A stretch of DNA of 64,000 nucleotides from JADJLQ01 sp964405735 (GCA_964405735.1 CAYOPD010000010.1:1-64000); one strand, 5' to 3'. Positions 43,401 to 51,829 are shown, numbered from the stretch's first letter. The notes: generated by a model from the letters alone, not told the origin. Translations and numbers: made by a program.

Positions 43401-46400
43401 CAAGGGGTAGCTCTTAACCCGGGGGGCAATCCAAACCTTAAATACATCTGGTCACCGGCCCAATTTCTTGACAACCCCACTGCAGTCAATCCCATTGCTA
43501 CTGTATCCAGTCAGACGGTGTTTACCGTAATGATTACCAATCCAACGGATTCCTGTATAGCCAGTGCTCAAGTTGTAGTCGTTTTGCCCATTGCAGTTGC
43601 GGCCGGCATTATTCCGGATAGCCTGGAAGCCTGTATCAATATACCGGTTGCCCTGAATCCCGGAGGCCTCCAGGACCCCAACCTGGTTTACCTTTGGTCT
43701 CCGGCCAACAAGCTGGATAATCCTGCCAGTGTGAATCCGAAAGCTACGATAGATGTCCCGACCGTGTTTACAGTCACAATCAGGGATACTCGATTTGAAA
43801 ACTGCCAGTTGACCAAATCCGTTAAGGTGCGCATTCCACTCATCGAAGAAGTGGGCAGAATAAAAGATAGTTTCACCGTGTGTGCCGGGGTACCTTTACC
43901 ATTGAATCCAGGAGGGGATGCCCGATTTGTCTATGAATGGAGCCCGGCGGCCGGATTGGACAATCCGAATTCGACAAATCCGACTGCGACCCCGCAATCC
44001 ACAACGGTATATACTGTAAAGATCACCGATACCCTGAGGGGAGGTTGTTTTTTGACAAAGGAAGTAAAGGTTAAAGTAGCGGTTTCCGATGCCATTGGCC
44101 AACTTCAGGATACCCTGCTAACCTGTTTAGGGCAAGGGGTAGCCCTTAATCCGGGAGGCGATCCAAACCTTAAATACATCTGGTCACCGGCCCAATTTCT
44201 TGACAACCCCACCGCTGTCAATCCCATAGCCACGGTATCCAGTCAGACAGTGTTTACTGTAATGATCACCAATCCGGCGGATTCCTGTGTAGCCAGTGCT
44301 CAAGTTGTGGTCGTTTTACCTATTGCTGTTGCGGCCGGCATTATTCCTGACAGCCTTGAAGCCTGTATCAATATACCGGTTGCGTTGAATCCCAATGGGA
44401 TTCCGGACACCAACCTGATATACCTTTGGTCGCCAGCCAACAAACTGGATAATCCGGGAAGTGTGAATCCAAAAGCCACGATCGATGTCCCGACCTTATT
44501 TACCGTAACCATCAGGGACAAACGATTTGTAAATTGCCAGGTCACGGAAACCGTCAAGGTACGTATTCCGCTGGTTGAAGAAGTGGGCAGAATAAAAGAT
44601 AGTTTCACCGTATGTGCCGGGGTACCTATACCATTGAATCCCGGAGGGGATGCCCGATATGTCTATGAATGGAGCCCGGCTGCCGGATTGGACAATCCGA
44701 ATTCAGCAAATCCGACCGCGACCCCGCAATCCACAACAGTATATACTGTAAAGATCACCGATACCCTGAGGGGAGGTTGTTTTTTGACTAAGGAAGTAAA
44801 GGTTAAAGTAGTGGTTTCCGATGCCATTGGCCAACTCCAGGATACCCTGCTAGCCTGTTTAGGGCAAGGGGTAGCTCTTAACCCGGGGGGCAATCCAAAC
44901 CTTAAATACATCTGGTCACCGGCCCAATTTCTTGACAACCCCACTGCAGTCAATCCCATTGCTACTGTATCCAGTCAGACGGTGTTTACCGTAATGATTA
45001 CCAATCCAACGGATTCCTGTATAGCCAGTGCTCAAGTTGTAGTCGTTTTGCCCATTGCAGTTGCGGCCGGCATTATTCCGGATAGCCTGGAAGCCTGTAT
45101 CAATATACCGGTTGCCCTGAATCCCGGAGGCCTCCAGGACCCCAACCTGGTTTACCTTTGGTCTCCGGCCAACAAGCTGGATAATCCTGCCAGTGTGAAT
45201 CCGAAAGCTACGATAGATGTCCCGACCGTGTTTACAGTCACTATCAGGGATACTCGATTTGAAAACTGCCAGTTGACTAAATCCGTTAAGGTGCGCATTC
45301 CACTCATCGAAGAAGTGGGCAAAATAAAAGACAGCTTGACGGTGTGTGCTGGAGTCCCTACCCCTTTGAATCCCGGAGGGGATGCCCGATTTGTTTATGA
45401 ATGGAGCCCGGCCACAGGCCTGAATAATCCGAATTCACCAAATCCGACAGTAACCCCGGTGTCGACTACAGTCTATAGCGTAAAGGTCACGGATACCTTG
45501 AGGGGAGGTTGTTTCATCACGAAGGAAGTCAGGGTGACTGTACCTCCCGCTTTTACAGTGGTACCGTCTTTCAGGGATACCGTTAGTTGCAGTGCCACGG
45601 GATTCAGACTGAGGGTTGCCTCGGACAATCCCAGGGTGACTTTTGAATGGTTCAATCCGGCAGGAACTTCCATAGGGAAGGGGGATACGTTGAGCGTAAA
45701 CCCAACTCAACGAACGACCTACCGGGTGACCGGAACGGATGAATTTGGTTGTCAAAAAAGCGATACGGTAAGGGTGGATCCCGCACCAGTGCGGATAGCT
45801 ATTGCGGTTCCGGGCGGTGGGCTGGTCTGCCAGGGGGATTCCATCCGCCTCACAGTGACCAATCTGAATCCCGCCCAGGTCCTCACTTACAGCTGGACGC
45901 CGGCCACCGACATCCTGAGTGGAGCCAATACCTCCAGCCCGCTGATTCGTCCGACGGCAAGCAGGAAATATTACGTGACCGCAACCAACCAGCAGGGATG
46001 CCGGACGATTGATTCGGCAGAAATCCGGTTTAGCCCGGTTCAGCAAGTGACGGTCACGGCAAATCCGACAACCATTGTCATCAGCCAGACCTCGCAGATC
46101 ACTGCAACAAATGTTCCCGGTTATACTTACCGTTGGTCCCCCGCCGAGGGGTTGAGCAATCCAAATATCTCCAATCCGGTAGCCAAACCTTTGCAAACGA
46201 CAACTTATACGCTGACGGTAACCAATCCGGATGGTTGTGTGCAGACCCGTCAGGTCACCATTACCGTTCAGACCTTACCCTGTGCCCGGCCAAACATATT
46301 CCTGCCCAATGCCTTTACGCCAAACGGAGATGGAAAGAACGATGTTCTATATCTCCGTGGGGTGATTGTCGAGAGCATGAGCCTGATCATCTATAACCGG

Positions 46401-46562
46401 TGGGGCCAGAAAATATTTGAATCCAAAAATCAAAGCATCGGTTGGGACGGTACCTTCAATGGTAAATTGCTTGACCCGGATGTATACGCGTATTATCTCA
46501 CGGTGAATTGTATCGGAGGGGAAGTGTTTACCGAACAAGGCAACGTGACCATTCTCCGTTGA
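40446..46562 (+). CDS. Giant SprB-like adhesin with type B T9SS sorting domain
   Basis: 2038 residues. The signal peptide ends at RVQA; ATG 40473 is a possible alternative start. An N-terminal module (ATHIVGGNISYRC, then YYLMYQRCCRNMPIQN) spans ~37-330, as in many Bacteroidota PKD-type adhesins. PKD-like domains follow (YRYTDTGTYRIALVI near 370; WNFGDGTTSLERAPEHTY near 600-635). Residues ~732-1707 are twelve ~81-residue domains of the pattern YxWSPAxxLDNPxSxNPxAT, in four 244-residue super-units. Further related domains precede the type B tail: PNAFTPNGDGKNDVLYL, IYNRWGQKIFES, WDGTFNG. Exported and surface-attached through the T9SS, probably with the PorP protein encoded upstream. Confidence 0.93.
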   Translation: MNKTYIHSIMKTYRSLLWSLGTLILILASQRVQATHIVGGNISYRCITKDIYEVTVIVRRDCLLGDPEAYFDNPASIGIFDKNGELLQFLGVRGQLLLKLQVDDTLTPAITENICTINGTQSVCVHEATYKGNINLPYRAGGYYLMYQRCCRNMPIQNITEPLQTGGSWVTYLSEEAMTSCNTNPVFNSWSPIFLCAGKPFNFDHAATDKDGDSLVYKIWSPYTGATKAFPLPQPPNKPDFKPVSWQSPYSEADMMGGDPFRIDARTGMIHAVPNTLGLFLLGVQVEEYRNGKLIGTVYRDFEVKVIDCSNLIDAKINAPDLQCDDLTINFKNESTNATHVRWYFDYDRNLNATSTEFNPTYRYTDTGTYRIALVITKDSACFDTAYHVVHLKSSASIKAAFGVKTGPCKDGFISISLTDQSSGVDPTGVYTWTVTYGGTTLTSTEKNPVFSVPNGVLAVIKLEIAEEGSGCFATATQSLLASFLQPGDHLDSLSVCTGDTVKVNFIQSDSIRGKYNYAWDPSPVIIGGANTPEPIIRSAADQEVYIYATVDNKDGCTGRDSILIRSLHKPKLDFIFSNLCGSLLVKVINRGDTLENYLWNFGDGTTSLERAPEHTYAAAGRYTVTLSTTDDCGTSLSKSFDIGNFACLELKDTIAGCEGRSIQINPFADPAHGYTWRPTDKLNNLNIPNPSFVVDSPRIFVADIYDLNTGIGLGTHTIWVINPLSEEIDRLRDTVLACAGQGIALNPGGNPVLQYIWSPAQFLDNPTAVNPVATVSSQTIFTVMITNPADSCVASTQMVVLIPTKIAADLIPDSLEACINIPVALNPNGIPDTNLIYLWSPANKLDNPGSVNPKATIDVPTLFTVTIRDKRFVNCQVTETVKVRIPLVEEVGRIKDSFTVCAGVPIPLNPGGDARYVYEWSPAAGLDNPNSANPTATPQSTTVYTVKITDTLRGGCFLTKEVKVKVVVSDAIGQLQDTLLACLGQGVALNPGGNPNLKYIWSPAQFLDNPTAVNPIATVSSQTVFTVMITNPTDSCIASAQVVVVLPIAVAAGIIPDSLEACINIPVALNPGGLQDPNLVYLWSPANKLDNPASVNPKATIDVPTVFTVTIRDTRFENCQLTKSVKVRIPLIEEVGRIKDSFTVCAGVPLPLNPGGDARFVYEWSPAAGLDNPNSTNPTATPQSTTVYTVKITDTLRGGCFLTKEVKVKVAVSDAIGQLQDTLLTCLGQGVALNPGGDPNLKYIWSPAQFLDNPTAVNPIATVSSQTVFTVMITNPADSCVASAQVVVVLPIAVAAGIIPDSLEACINIPVALNPNGIPDTNLIYLWSPANKLDNPGSVNPKATIDVPTLFTVTIRDKRFVNCQVTETVKVRIPLVEEVGRIKDSFTVCAGVPIPLNPGGDARYVYEWSPAAGLDNPNSANPTATPQSTTVYTVKITDTLRGGCFLTKEVKVKVVVSDAIGQLQDTLLACLGQGVALNPGGNPNLKYIWSPAQFLDNPTAVNPIATVSSQTVFTVMITNPTDSCIASAQVVVVLPIAVAAGIIPDSLEACINIPVALNPGGLQDPNLVYLWSPANKLDNPASVNPKATIDVPTVFTVTIRDTRFENCQLTKSVKVRIPLIEEVGKIKDSLTVCAGVPTPLNPGGDARFVYEWSPATGLNNPNSPNPTVTPVSTTVYSVKVTDTLRGGCFITKEVRVTVPPAFTVVPSFRDTVSCSATGFRLRVASDNPRVTFEWFNPAGTSIGKGDTLSVNPTQRTTYRVTGTDEFGCQKSDTVRVDPAPVRIAIAVPGGGLVCQGDSIRLTVTNLNPAQVLTYSWTPATDILSGANTSSPLIRPTASRKYYVTATNQQGCRTIDSAEIRFSPVQQVTVTANPTTIVISQTSQITATNVPGYTYRWSPAEGLSNPNISNPVAKPLQTTTYTLTVTNPDGCVQTRQVTITVQTLPCARPNIFLPNAFTPNGDGKNDVLYLRGVIVESMSLIIYNRWGQKIFESKNQSIGWDGTFNGKLLDPDVYAYYLTVNCIGGEVFTEQGNVTILR
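42922..43777 (+). repeat. Long identical repeat, copy A
   Basis: By eye this ~856-bp stretch is identical to 44386-45241 (offset 1464 bp, two super-units). Mismatches begin at 42920-42921 on the left and 43778 on the right. Confidence 0.85.
44386..45241 (+). repeat. Long identical repeat, copy B
   Basis: Partner of 42922-43777. To the right the similarity continues with scattered substitutions through about 45320. Confidence 0.85.
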
Positions 46563-46578
46563 CATGCCCTGTTTTAAA

Positions 46579-46617
46579 AAAAGGCCTGTACAGCCTTCTG
46601 TGGTTTTCAGGCCTTTT
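46579..46617. terminator. Bidirectional terminator between the SprB-like adhesin gene and yajC
   Basis: Perfect 10-bp stem AAAAGGCCTG/CAGGCCTTTT with a 19-nt loop, placed between two convergent genes. The T-rich arm on each strand could end transcription from both sides. Confidence 0.75.
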
Positions 46618-46628
46618 CTTTTGCAGGA

Positions 46629-46958
46629 TCAGCCTTCCATTTTTGCAGGAGTGCCTTTACGGTAGGATTCGGTCATTTCCTTTGAAACCGCAGACCGTAT
46701 AATATTGATGTATGACTTGGTGTCGATTTGTAGGGAAACAATTTCATTTTCAATTTTATTGACGCGGCCGATGATGCCACTCATAGTGACCACCTCATCC
46801 CCTTTTTTGATTTCGTTTTGAAATGCGGTTTGAGCTTTCTGTCTTTTTTGCTGGGGCCGGATGAAGAAAAAATACATAATCACCAGGAGCAGGGGGAACA
46901 TCAGCAGATTGAATATTCCGGAACCGCCACTGGCCTGTAAAATAATCAGTTGAGTCAT
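46629..46958 (-). CDS. yajC: Sec translocon accessory subunit YajC
   Basis: 109 residues from the ATG at 46958; an extension to 46991 is open but contains the promoter element. A short N-terminal region leads to one membrane segment (FNLLMFPLLLVIMYFFFI), followed at once by the family hallmark RPQQKRQK and a cytoplasmic domain (IKKGDEVVTMSGIIGRVNKI, VSLQIDTKSYINIIRSAV). YajC associates with SecDF in the inner membrane. It stands alone here, divergent from aroK. Confidence 0.96.
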   Translation of the reverse strand: MTQLIILQASGGSGIFNLLMFPLLLVIMYFFFIRPQQKRQKAQTAFQNEIKKGDEVVTMSGIIGRVNKIENEIVSLQIDTKSYINIIRSAVSKEMTESYRKGTPAKMEG

Positions 46959-46978
46959 GTTTAAGCTTGTTTTTAAGG

Positions 46979-46986
46979 CAAAAATA
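46979..46986 (-). promoter_or_regulatory. Candidate -7 promoter element of yajC
   Basis: Minus strand TATTTTTG fits TAnnTTTG, 20 nt before the ATG at 46958. Confidence 0.55.
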
Positions 46987-47004
46987 ATCATATTGCACGC
47001 TTAA

Positions 47005-47541
47005 ATGGCATCGGTCATCTTTTTAACCGGATTTATGGGTTCGGGCAAGAGTTCCACGGGCCTTCAGCTCGCAAACCGTTTAGGTTATGAATTCATGGAC
47101 CTCGATGCGTACATCGAAAAAAAAGAAGGCCGGTCGATAAGCCAGATTTTTGCGAACCAAGGTGAAGGTGGATTCAGGAAACTGGAGCAAAGTGCCTTGC
47201 ATGAATTGGGCAGCCGGGAAAGGAGCGTGATTTCCTGTGGGGGAGGAACCCCTTGTTATTCAGACAATATGCAATGGATGAACCATCGGGGGATCACTGT
47301 ATTCCTCAACCCTTCTATGCGGGTGCTGGCCGAACGGCTCCAATCAGGCCAGGAACACCGTCCCCTGATTCGCGGCTTGAACCGCGAAGAGCTTCTCACG
47401 TATATTGAGTCCCGGCTTAAAGAAAGAATGCCCTATTACACCCAGGCCCGGATACAACTGGTGGGCGTGCACGATCAGGACACCGTCGTCAGCAGTATTC
47501 TGGAGGCCTTAAAAAACAACGATCAGTTTACTGGAGGGTAA
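47005..47541 (+). CDS. aroK: Shikimate kinase
   Basis: 178 residues. Walker A GFMGSGKSS (Lys15), shikimate-binding Asp34 in MDLDAYIE and Arg58 in GFRKLE, the CGGGTP loop at 78-83, and a lid segment EHRPLIRGLNREELLTYIESR. It phosphorylates shikimate with ATP in aromatic amino acid synthesis. The 3' end overlaps the convergent subtilase gene by 19 nt. Length and motifs are normal for the family. Confidence 0.97.
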   Translation: MASVIFLTGFMGSGKSSTGLQLANRLGYEFMDLDAYIEKKEGRSISQIFANQGEGGFRKLEQSALHELGSRERSVISCGGGTPCYSDNMQWMNHRGITVFLNPSMRVLAERLQSGQEHRPLIRGLNREELLTYIESRLKERMPYYTQARIQLVGVHDQDTVVSSILEALKNNDQFTGG

Positions 47542-49064
47542 AGGTTAAGCAAGCGATCAATCGCTCGTCCGGCATGGATGACGGGACCGGTCGACCCAGG
47601 ATCCCCGCTGCGGCCGCCGGTTTCAGCCAATATGGAATAAACCTGGTCCGTGGTGAGATCCGGTTGTATGCTCTTCATCAAGCCAACCAGGCCACTGACA
47701 CAGGGGGCAGCCATACTGGTCCCGTTGAAGGAGGCGTATTGATTGTTGGGGATCGTGCTGAAAATGGAAACTCCCGGTGCGGCAATTTTATTTTTGATAT
47801 GGGTTACGGAGTTGGAGAAAGAGGCTTTATTGGAGGAGGTATCGATGGCGCTAACAGTAATCACTCCATCAGCATTGGCGGGAGCAAATCCGCGGGCGTC
47901 GGAATTGTCGTTACCGGCTGCTACCACTACGATGACCCCGCGCTCATTGGCATAGCGGACTGCTTCAGAATAGGCCTTCTGGCGGCTGTCGATGCTTCTG
48001 CCCCCCAGGGAAAGATTGATTACATCGGCTCCCTGGTCGGCGGCTTTCAGGATCCCGTTGATGATATCCCGTTGTGTGCCCATCCCGAAATTGCCCAGAA
48101 CCTTGATACTCGAAACCGACACATATTCAGGGCCAGGGTTGAGGGATGAAATGCCGAGGGCATTGTTGGTCACGGCAGCGGCTATACCCGCACAATGGGT
48201 ACCATGCCCTTTCGGATCATCGTCAAACCGGGAATCCACCGATTCATAATTGTTGTTCAGGTCTTCGTGTTTTCCATCCACCCCGGTATCGAGTATAAAA
48301 ATGCGTGCCTTCTTTTTGGCGATAATCCTGCCTTCGCGAAAATGGCTCATGACCTGGTTCCATCCCAAAATTTCAATCGACCATTGTTTGTCGGTGTGGG
48401 GATCGTTGGTCAGGGGTTTAAATTTAGATTTATAGGGGGTTATGGGGATGACGGGGATGTCAGCGACCGCCTCATTTTCTTCTACCCAGGACACCTCCTT
48501 CAGAGCGCTTAATTCCTCCCGGATGACCGGGATCAGGCTTTCCTGGTCTTCGGGCACTTCCAGGGCGACCACATTATCCAGGGAGGTACCGGCTTCGTCC
48601 TCCATTTTAAAGGCATTTTCTATTCCAAGATGGTATTTTTTGATGATGGGGGCCAGGGCTTTCCGGTCTTTGTCTTTCAGTTCAATCAGAATCTCCCATT
48701 CATTTTCCATGTACGAAAGGCTCGCCTGATGCACGGAAGCGCGCTGCCATTGACCTATAAATAGCCTGGAAAGGGCGTACAACACAATGACGGCAAGCCA
48801 GTACAGCCTTTTAAACTCGCGTAAAAACTGAAAAATCAGGGAAATCACCCCCATCATCAACAGGTCCCGTGAAAGGATCACCAGTTTCTGCCCTGCGGAT
48901 TTGGGGAGGAAGGAAAAGGAAATCGCGTAAACCGAAATCCCGATGACAAAAAGAAACTGGAATAATTTGATGAGGCCTTCCCGGTCCCGGAAAAAATGCC
49001 AGAGGATCAGTGCGAAGCTGGCCAGCCAAAAACCATTTGAATACCAGTGTACGAGGTTATTCAT
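47523..49064 (-). CDS. Membrane-anchored S8 (subtilisin-like) serine protease
   Basis: 513 residues. The first ~105 residues contain four hydrophobic segments (about 11-25, 35-53, 60-81 and 86-104) instead of a cleavable signal. Residues ~120-205 resemble a subtilase propeptide (WEILIELKDKDRKALAPIIKKY, ending VSWVEENEAV). The protease domain has catalytic Asp259 (FILDTGVDG), His287 (GHGTHCAG), oxyanion Asn385 (AAGNDN) and Ser450 (FNGTSMAAP). The triad is complete. A multi-pass N-terminus on a subtilase is uncommon; with four segments the N-in topology would leave the protease in the cytoplasm, so its side of the membrane is not settled. Confidence 0.9.
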   Translation of the reverse strand: MNNLVHWYSNGFWLASFALILWHFFRDREGLIKLFQFLFVIGISVYAISFSFLPKSAGQKLVILSRDLLMMGVISLIFQFLREFKRLYWLAVIVLYALSRLFIGQWQRASVHQASLSYMENEWEILIELKDKDRKALAPIIKKYHLGIENAFKMEDEAGTSLDNVVALEVPEDQESLIPVIREELSALKEVSWVEENEAVADIPVIPITPYKSKFKPLTNDPHTDKQWSIEILGWNQVMSHFREGRIIAKKKARIFILDTGVDGKHEDLNNNYESVDSRFDDDPKGHGTHCAGIAAAVTNNALGISSLNPGPEYVSVSSIKVLGNFGMGTQRDIINGILKAADQGADVINLSLGGRSIDSRQKAYSEAVRYANERGVIVVVAAGNDNSDARGFAPANADGVITVSAIDTSSNKASFSNSVTHIKNKIAAPGVSIFSTIPNNQYASFNGTSMAAPCVSGLVGLMKSIQPDLTTDQVYSILAETGGRSGDPGSTGPVIHAGRAIDRLLNLYPPVN

Positions 49065-49189
49065 AGAACGAAATAACCGGTTTCTCCGGGAACAAAGAAA
49101 AAAAATCGGTCAACATGTGCTTTTTAAAGACGAACAGTGCTTACAGCCCTTATCTTCAGGTTTCATCGGTAATTGAGTCCTAAAAATCG

Positions 49190-49197
49190 TACCTTTG
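49190..49197 (+). promoter_or_regulatory. Candidate -7 promoter element of trxB
   Basis: TACCTTTG fits TAnnTTTG and ends 14 nt before the ATG at 49212. It lies inside the longer open frame that starts at TTG 49173, which supports the later start. Confidence 0.55.
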
Positions 49198-49211
49198 CGG
49201 ACTCAAATTTT

Positions 49212-50144
49212 ATGGAGAAACATCATTGCGTTATCATTGGTTCCGGGCCGGCGGGTTATACTGCCGCAGTCTATGCCGGAAGGGCCGGGATGGAGCCCCT
49301 TTTGTATACGGGGACCGAGCCAGGTGGCCAGCTCACACTGACCTCAGAAGTTGAAAATTTTCCAGGGTATCCCCATGGGGTCCTCGGGCCGGAAATGATG
49401 GAAGATTTCCGCAAACAGGCTGAGCGATTTGGCACCATTCTACGCTATGAACGGATTGAAAAAGTGGATTTCTCCGGGCCCAAACACCTGCTGACTTCCG
49501 AAGCAGGACTTGACATTGAGGCGGATGCCGTGATCATCGCTACCGGTGCCAGCGCCAAATGGCTGGGCCTCCCTTCGGAAAAGACCTTTTTAAACAAAGG
49601 GGTCAGCGCCTGCGCGGTGTGTGATGGATTTTTCTTCAGGGGAAAGGACGTCGCGGTGGTCGGTGGGGGAGACACAGCCACTGAAGAAGCCCTTTATCTT
49701 TCCAAATTGTGCAAACAGGTGCACCTGATTGTGCGGAGGCACGAGCTCAGGGCCTCCAAGATTATGGAAGAAAGGGTCATGAATGCAGCTAACATCCACA
49801 TCTGGTGGGATACGGAGACCCAGGAAATACGCGGGGACCAGTCCGTGAGATCCATTTTGCTGAAAAACAACAAGACCGGACAAACCACCGAGCTGGAAGT
49901 GGCCGGATTTTTTGTAGCCATAGGCCATCAGCCGAATACAGCTATTTTCAAAGACTGGCTCGATATGGATGAAAATGGTTATCTCATGACCGTACCGGGC
50001 ACTTCCAGGACCAACCGCGAAGGGGTCTTTGCATCCGGAGATGCCCAGGACAAGATTTACCGCCAGGCGGTCACTGCAGCCGGCTCGGGTTGTATGGCCG
50101 CTCTTGATGCGGAACGTTACCTTAGCGCCAGGGGAATTATTTGA
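49212..50144 (+). CDS. trxB: Thioredoxin-disulfide reductase
   Basis: 310 residues from ATG 49212, where the conserved FAD-binding opening HHCVIIGSGPAGYTAAVYAGRAG (in parts) follows directly. Redox-active pair in SACAVCDGFFF, NADPH-binding VVGGGDTATEEALYL, and the second FAD motif FASGDAQDKIYRQAVTAAGSG. It transfers electrons from NADPH to thioredoxin. Two extracytoplasmic thioredoxin-fold lipoproteins are also in the window, but no adjacent trxA is present. The class II aldolase gene follows after 26 nt. Confidence 0.96.
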   Translation: MEKHHCVIIGSGPAGYTAAVYAGRAGMEPLLYTGTEPGGQLTLTSEVENFPGYPHGVLGPEMMEDFRKQAERFGTILRYERIEKVDFSGPKHLLTSEAGLDIEADAVIIATGASAKWLGLPSEKTFLNKGVSACAVCDGFFFRGKDVAVVGGGDTATEEALYLSKLCKQVHLIVRRHELRASKIMEERVMNAANIHIWWDTETQEIRGDQSVRSILLKNNKTGQTTELEVAGFFVAIGHQPNTAIFKDWLDMDENGYLMTVPGTSRTNREGVFASGDAQDKIYRQAVTAAGSGCMAALDAERYLSARGII

Positions 50145-50170
50145 TTTAATTTATTAATTTTCGTGATATC

Positions 50171-51244
50171 ATGATCAGCACCAAGCTCAAACCGGGGGTG
50201 ATTTTTGGCCCCCAACTCAAAGAATTATACGACTATGCCAATGCAGAAGGATTTGCCATCCCTGCAGTCAATGTGATTGGCACCAATACGATCAACGCGG
50301 TCCTGGAAACCGCCCGGGAAGTGAATAGCCCGGTGATTATTCAATTTTCCCATGGAGGTGCTTCCTTCGTGGCAGGCAAAGGGGTTAAAAATGAATTCCA
50401 GCAGGCCTCCATCCTGGGAGCTGTGTCCGGGGCCATGCATATCCACATCCTGGCGAAGACCTATGGTGTGCCTGTAGTCATCCATACCGATCATTGTGCC
50501 AAGAAACTCCTACCCTGGATTGACGGATTGCTGGAGATCGGCGAAAAATATTTTAAAAGCAGGGGCTTCCCCTTATTCAGCAGCCATATGCTTGACCTTA
50601 GTGAAGAACCCATCCACGAAAACATATCCATCAGCAAAAAGTATTTCAAACGAATGGCCAGGATCGGCACCGGTATTGAGATCGAGCTCGGTGTCACGGG
50701 TGGGGAAGAAGACGGTGTCGACAACAGCGGCGTTGAGAATGCCAGGCTGTATACCCAACCCGAACATGTCGCCCAGGCCTATGAGGAAATGTCAAAAATA
50801 AGTCCTTTGTTTACGGTTGCTGCCGCCTTCGGCAACGTCCACGGGGTATATGCCCCGGGCAATGTGGAACTGAAGCCGGTCATCCTGAAAAATTCACAGG
50901 ACTTCATCCGAGAACAATTCAAAACAAACTCAGGGCAACCGGTCAATTTTGTATTCCATGGCGGCTCAGGTTGTTCCAGGGAAGAAATCCGCGAAGCCAT
51001 TGGTTACGGCGCGGTCAAAATGAACATTGATACCGATATGCAATGGGCTTTTTGGGAGGGGATCAAAGACTATTATGAAAAGAAAAAAGATTTTCTGCAG
51101 GCCCAGTTGGGTAACCCGGATGGCGCAGACAAACCGAATAAAAGCTATTACGACCCGAGAAAATGGCTGCGGGCTGGGGAGGAAAATTTCAAGAAACGGC
51201 TGAAAACCGCCTTTGAAGACCTCAACTGCATCAACCGTAACTGA
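50171..51244 (+). CDS. fbaA: Class II fructose-bisphosphate aldolase
   Basis: 357 residues. Class IIA features: FAIPAVNVIGTNTINAVLE near the N-terminus, zinc ligands in VIHTDHCAKKLLPW, IEIELGVTGGEEDGVDN (metal/substrate loop), FGNVHGVYAPGNVELKP, and FVFHGGSGCSREEI with the late zinc His. It cleaves fructose-1,6-bisphosphate to DHAP and glyceraldehyde-3-phosphate. It directly abuts the convergent miaE gene with no spacer. Confidence 0.97.
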   Translation: MISTKLKPGVIFGPQLKELYDYANAEGFAIPAVNVIGTNTINAVLETAREVNSPVIIQFSHGGASFVAGKGVKNEFQQASILGAVSGAMHIHILAKTYGVPVVIHTDHCAKKLLPWIDGLLEIGEKYFKSRGFPLFSSHMLDLSEEPIHENISISKKYFKRMARIGTGIEIELGVTGGEEDGVDNSGVENARLYTQPEHVAQAYEEMSKISPLFTVAAAFGNVHGVYAPGNVELKPVILKNSQDFIREQFKTNSGQPVNFVFHGGSGCSREEIREAIGYGAVKMNIDTDMQWAFWEGIKDYYEKKKDFLQAQLGNPDGADKPNKSYYDPRKWLRAGEENFKKRLKTAFEDLNCINRN

Positions 51245-51829
51245 TCAATGCAAAGCGGCCCGGATTGGCAGAGACACTATGATCCTGCTTTCCTGCTCCA
51301 CCCACCAGCGGAGCCGGTCATAGACTTCTTTTTCGTCAAAGTATTGTAAAGCCATTTTTACATAAATATTACCATGCTTGGCCTCGGAAGTCCAGAGCAT
51401 TTTGTAGAATTTTTTGAGTTCCGGATCGTCCAGGGCTTCTTCCACCAGTCGAAATCGTTCTGCGCCCCGCATTTCCACCAGTGAACCTACCAGGAGACGG
51501 TCCATGAACCGCGGAAGAATCGGTGTTTTCATCAGGGTCATCAGGGCCCGGATATATGGATCTTCAGGCATGGAGGAGGGGAGTAGCACCCCACGGGCTT
51601 CCATAATCTGGTAAACGAGCTTAAAATGTTCCAGTTCTTCCAGCGCGGTTTCGATGAGGTCGGGCAGAATCGCCGTCCGGTCGGGGTACTTGGCTACCAT
51701 GCTGAGGGCCATGGCACTTGCTTTCCGCTCGCAGTCCGCATGGTCTCTTAGAAAAGCATCAAAATCGTGGATTACGGCCTGCACCCATTCGGGAGGGCTG
51801 GCAGCCGCTATATCCATGCTGAGTTTCAT
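51245..51829 (-). CDS. miaE: tRNA 2-methylthio-N6-isopentenyl adenosine-37 hydroxylase MiaE-like
   Basis: 194 residues, all-helical ferritin-like diiron protein. Metal ligands appear as Glu34 (DCERKA), E65-x2-H68 (ELEH) and a second E-x2-H, Glu149-His152 (SEAKH). The WVQAVIHDFDAFLRDHADCE opening is typical of MiaE, which hydroxylates the ms2i6A37 side chain of tRNA using O2. Bacteroidota proteins of this type are usually annotated so, though activity is best proven in Salmonella. The start overlaps the stop of a 43-residue membrane ORF by four bases. Confidence 0.93.
   Translation of the reverse strand: MKLSMDIAAASPPEWVQAVIHDFDAFLRDHADCERKASAMALSMVAKYPDRTAILPDLIETALEELEHFKLVYQIMEARGVLLPSSMPEDPYIRALMTLMKTPILPRFMDRLLVGSLVEMRGAERFRLVEEALDDPELKKFYKMLWTSEAKHGNIYVKMALQYFDEKEVYDRLRWWVEQESRIIVSLPIRAALH

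Larger units (their letters stand above)
42639..45566 (+). repeat. Four tandem 732-bp super-repeats inside the SprB-like adhesin
   Basis: Units start at about 42639, 43371, 44103 and 44835, each at the codons for a RDT/QDT-L-x-C motif, and each encodes three ~81-residue domains (244 residues per unit). After the fourth unit a diverged domain begins in nearly the same phase (three bases later). Confidence 0.9.

Noticed and set aside
42639..45566. Repeats considered as a CRISPR array or mobile element
   Set aside because: Units are 732 bp, contiguous, in frame and code for protein domains; there are no spacers or transposase.
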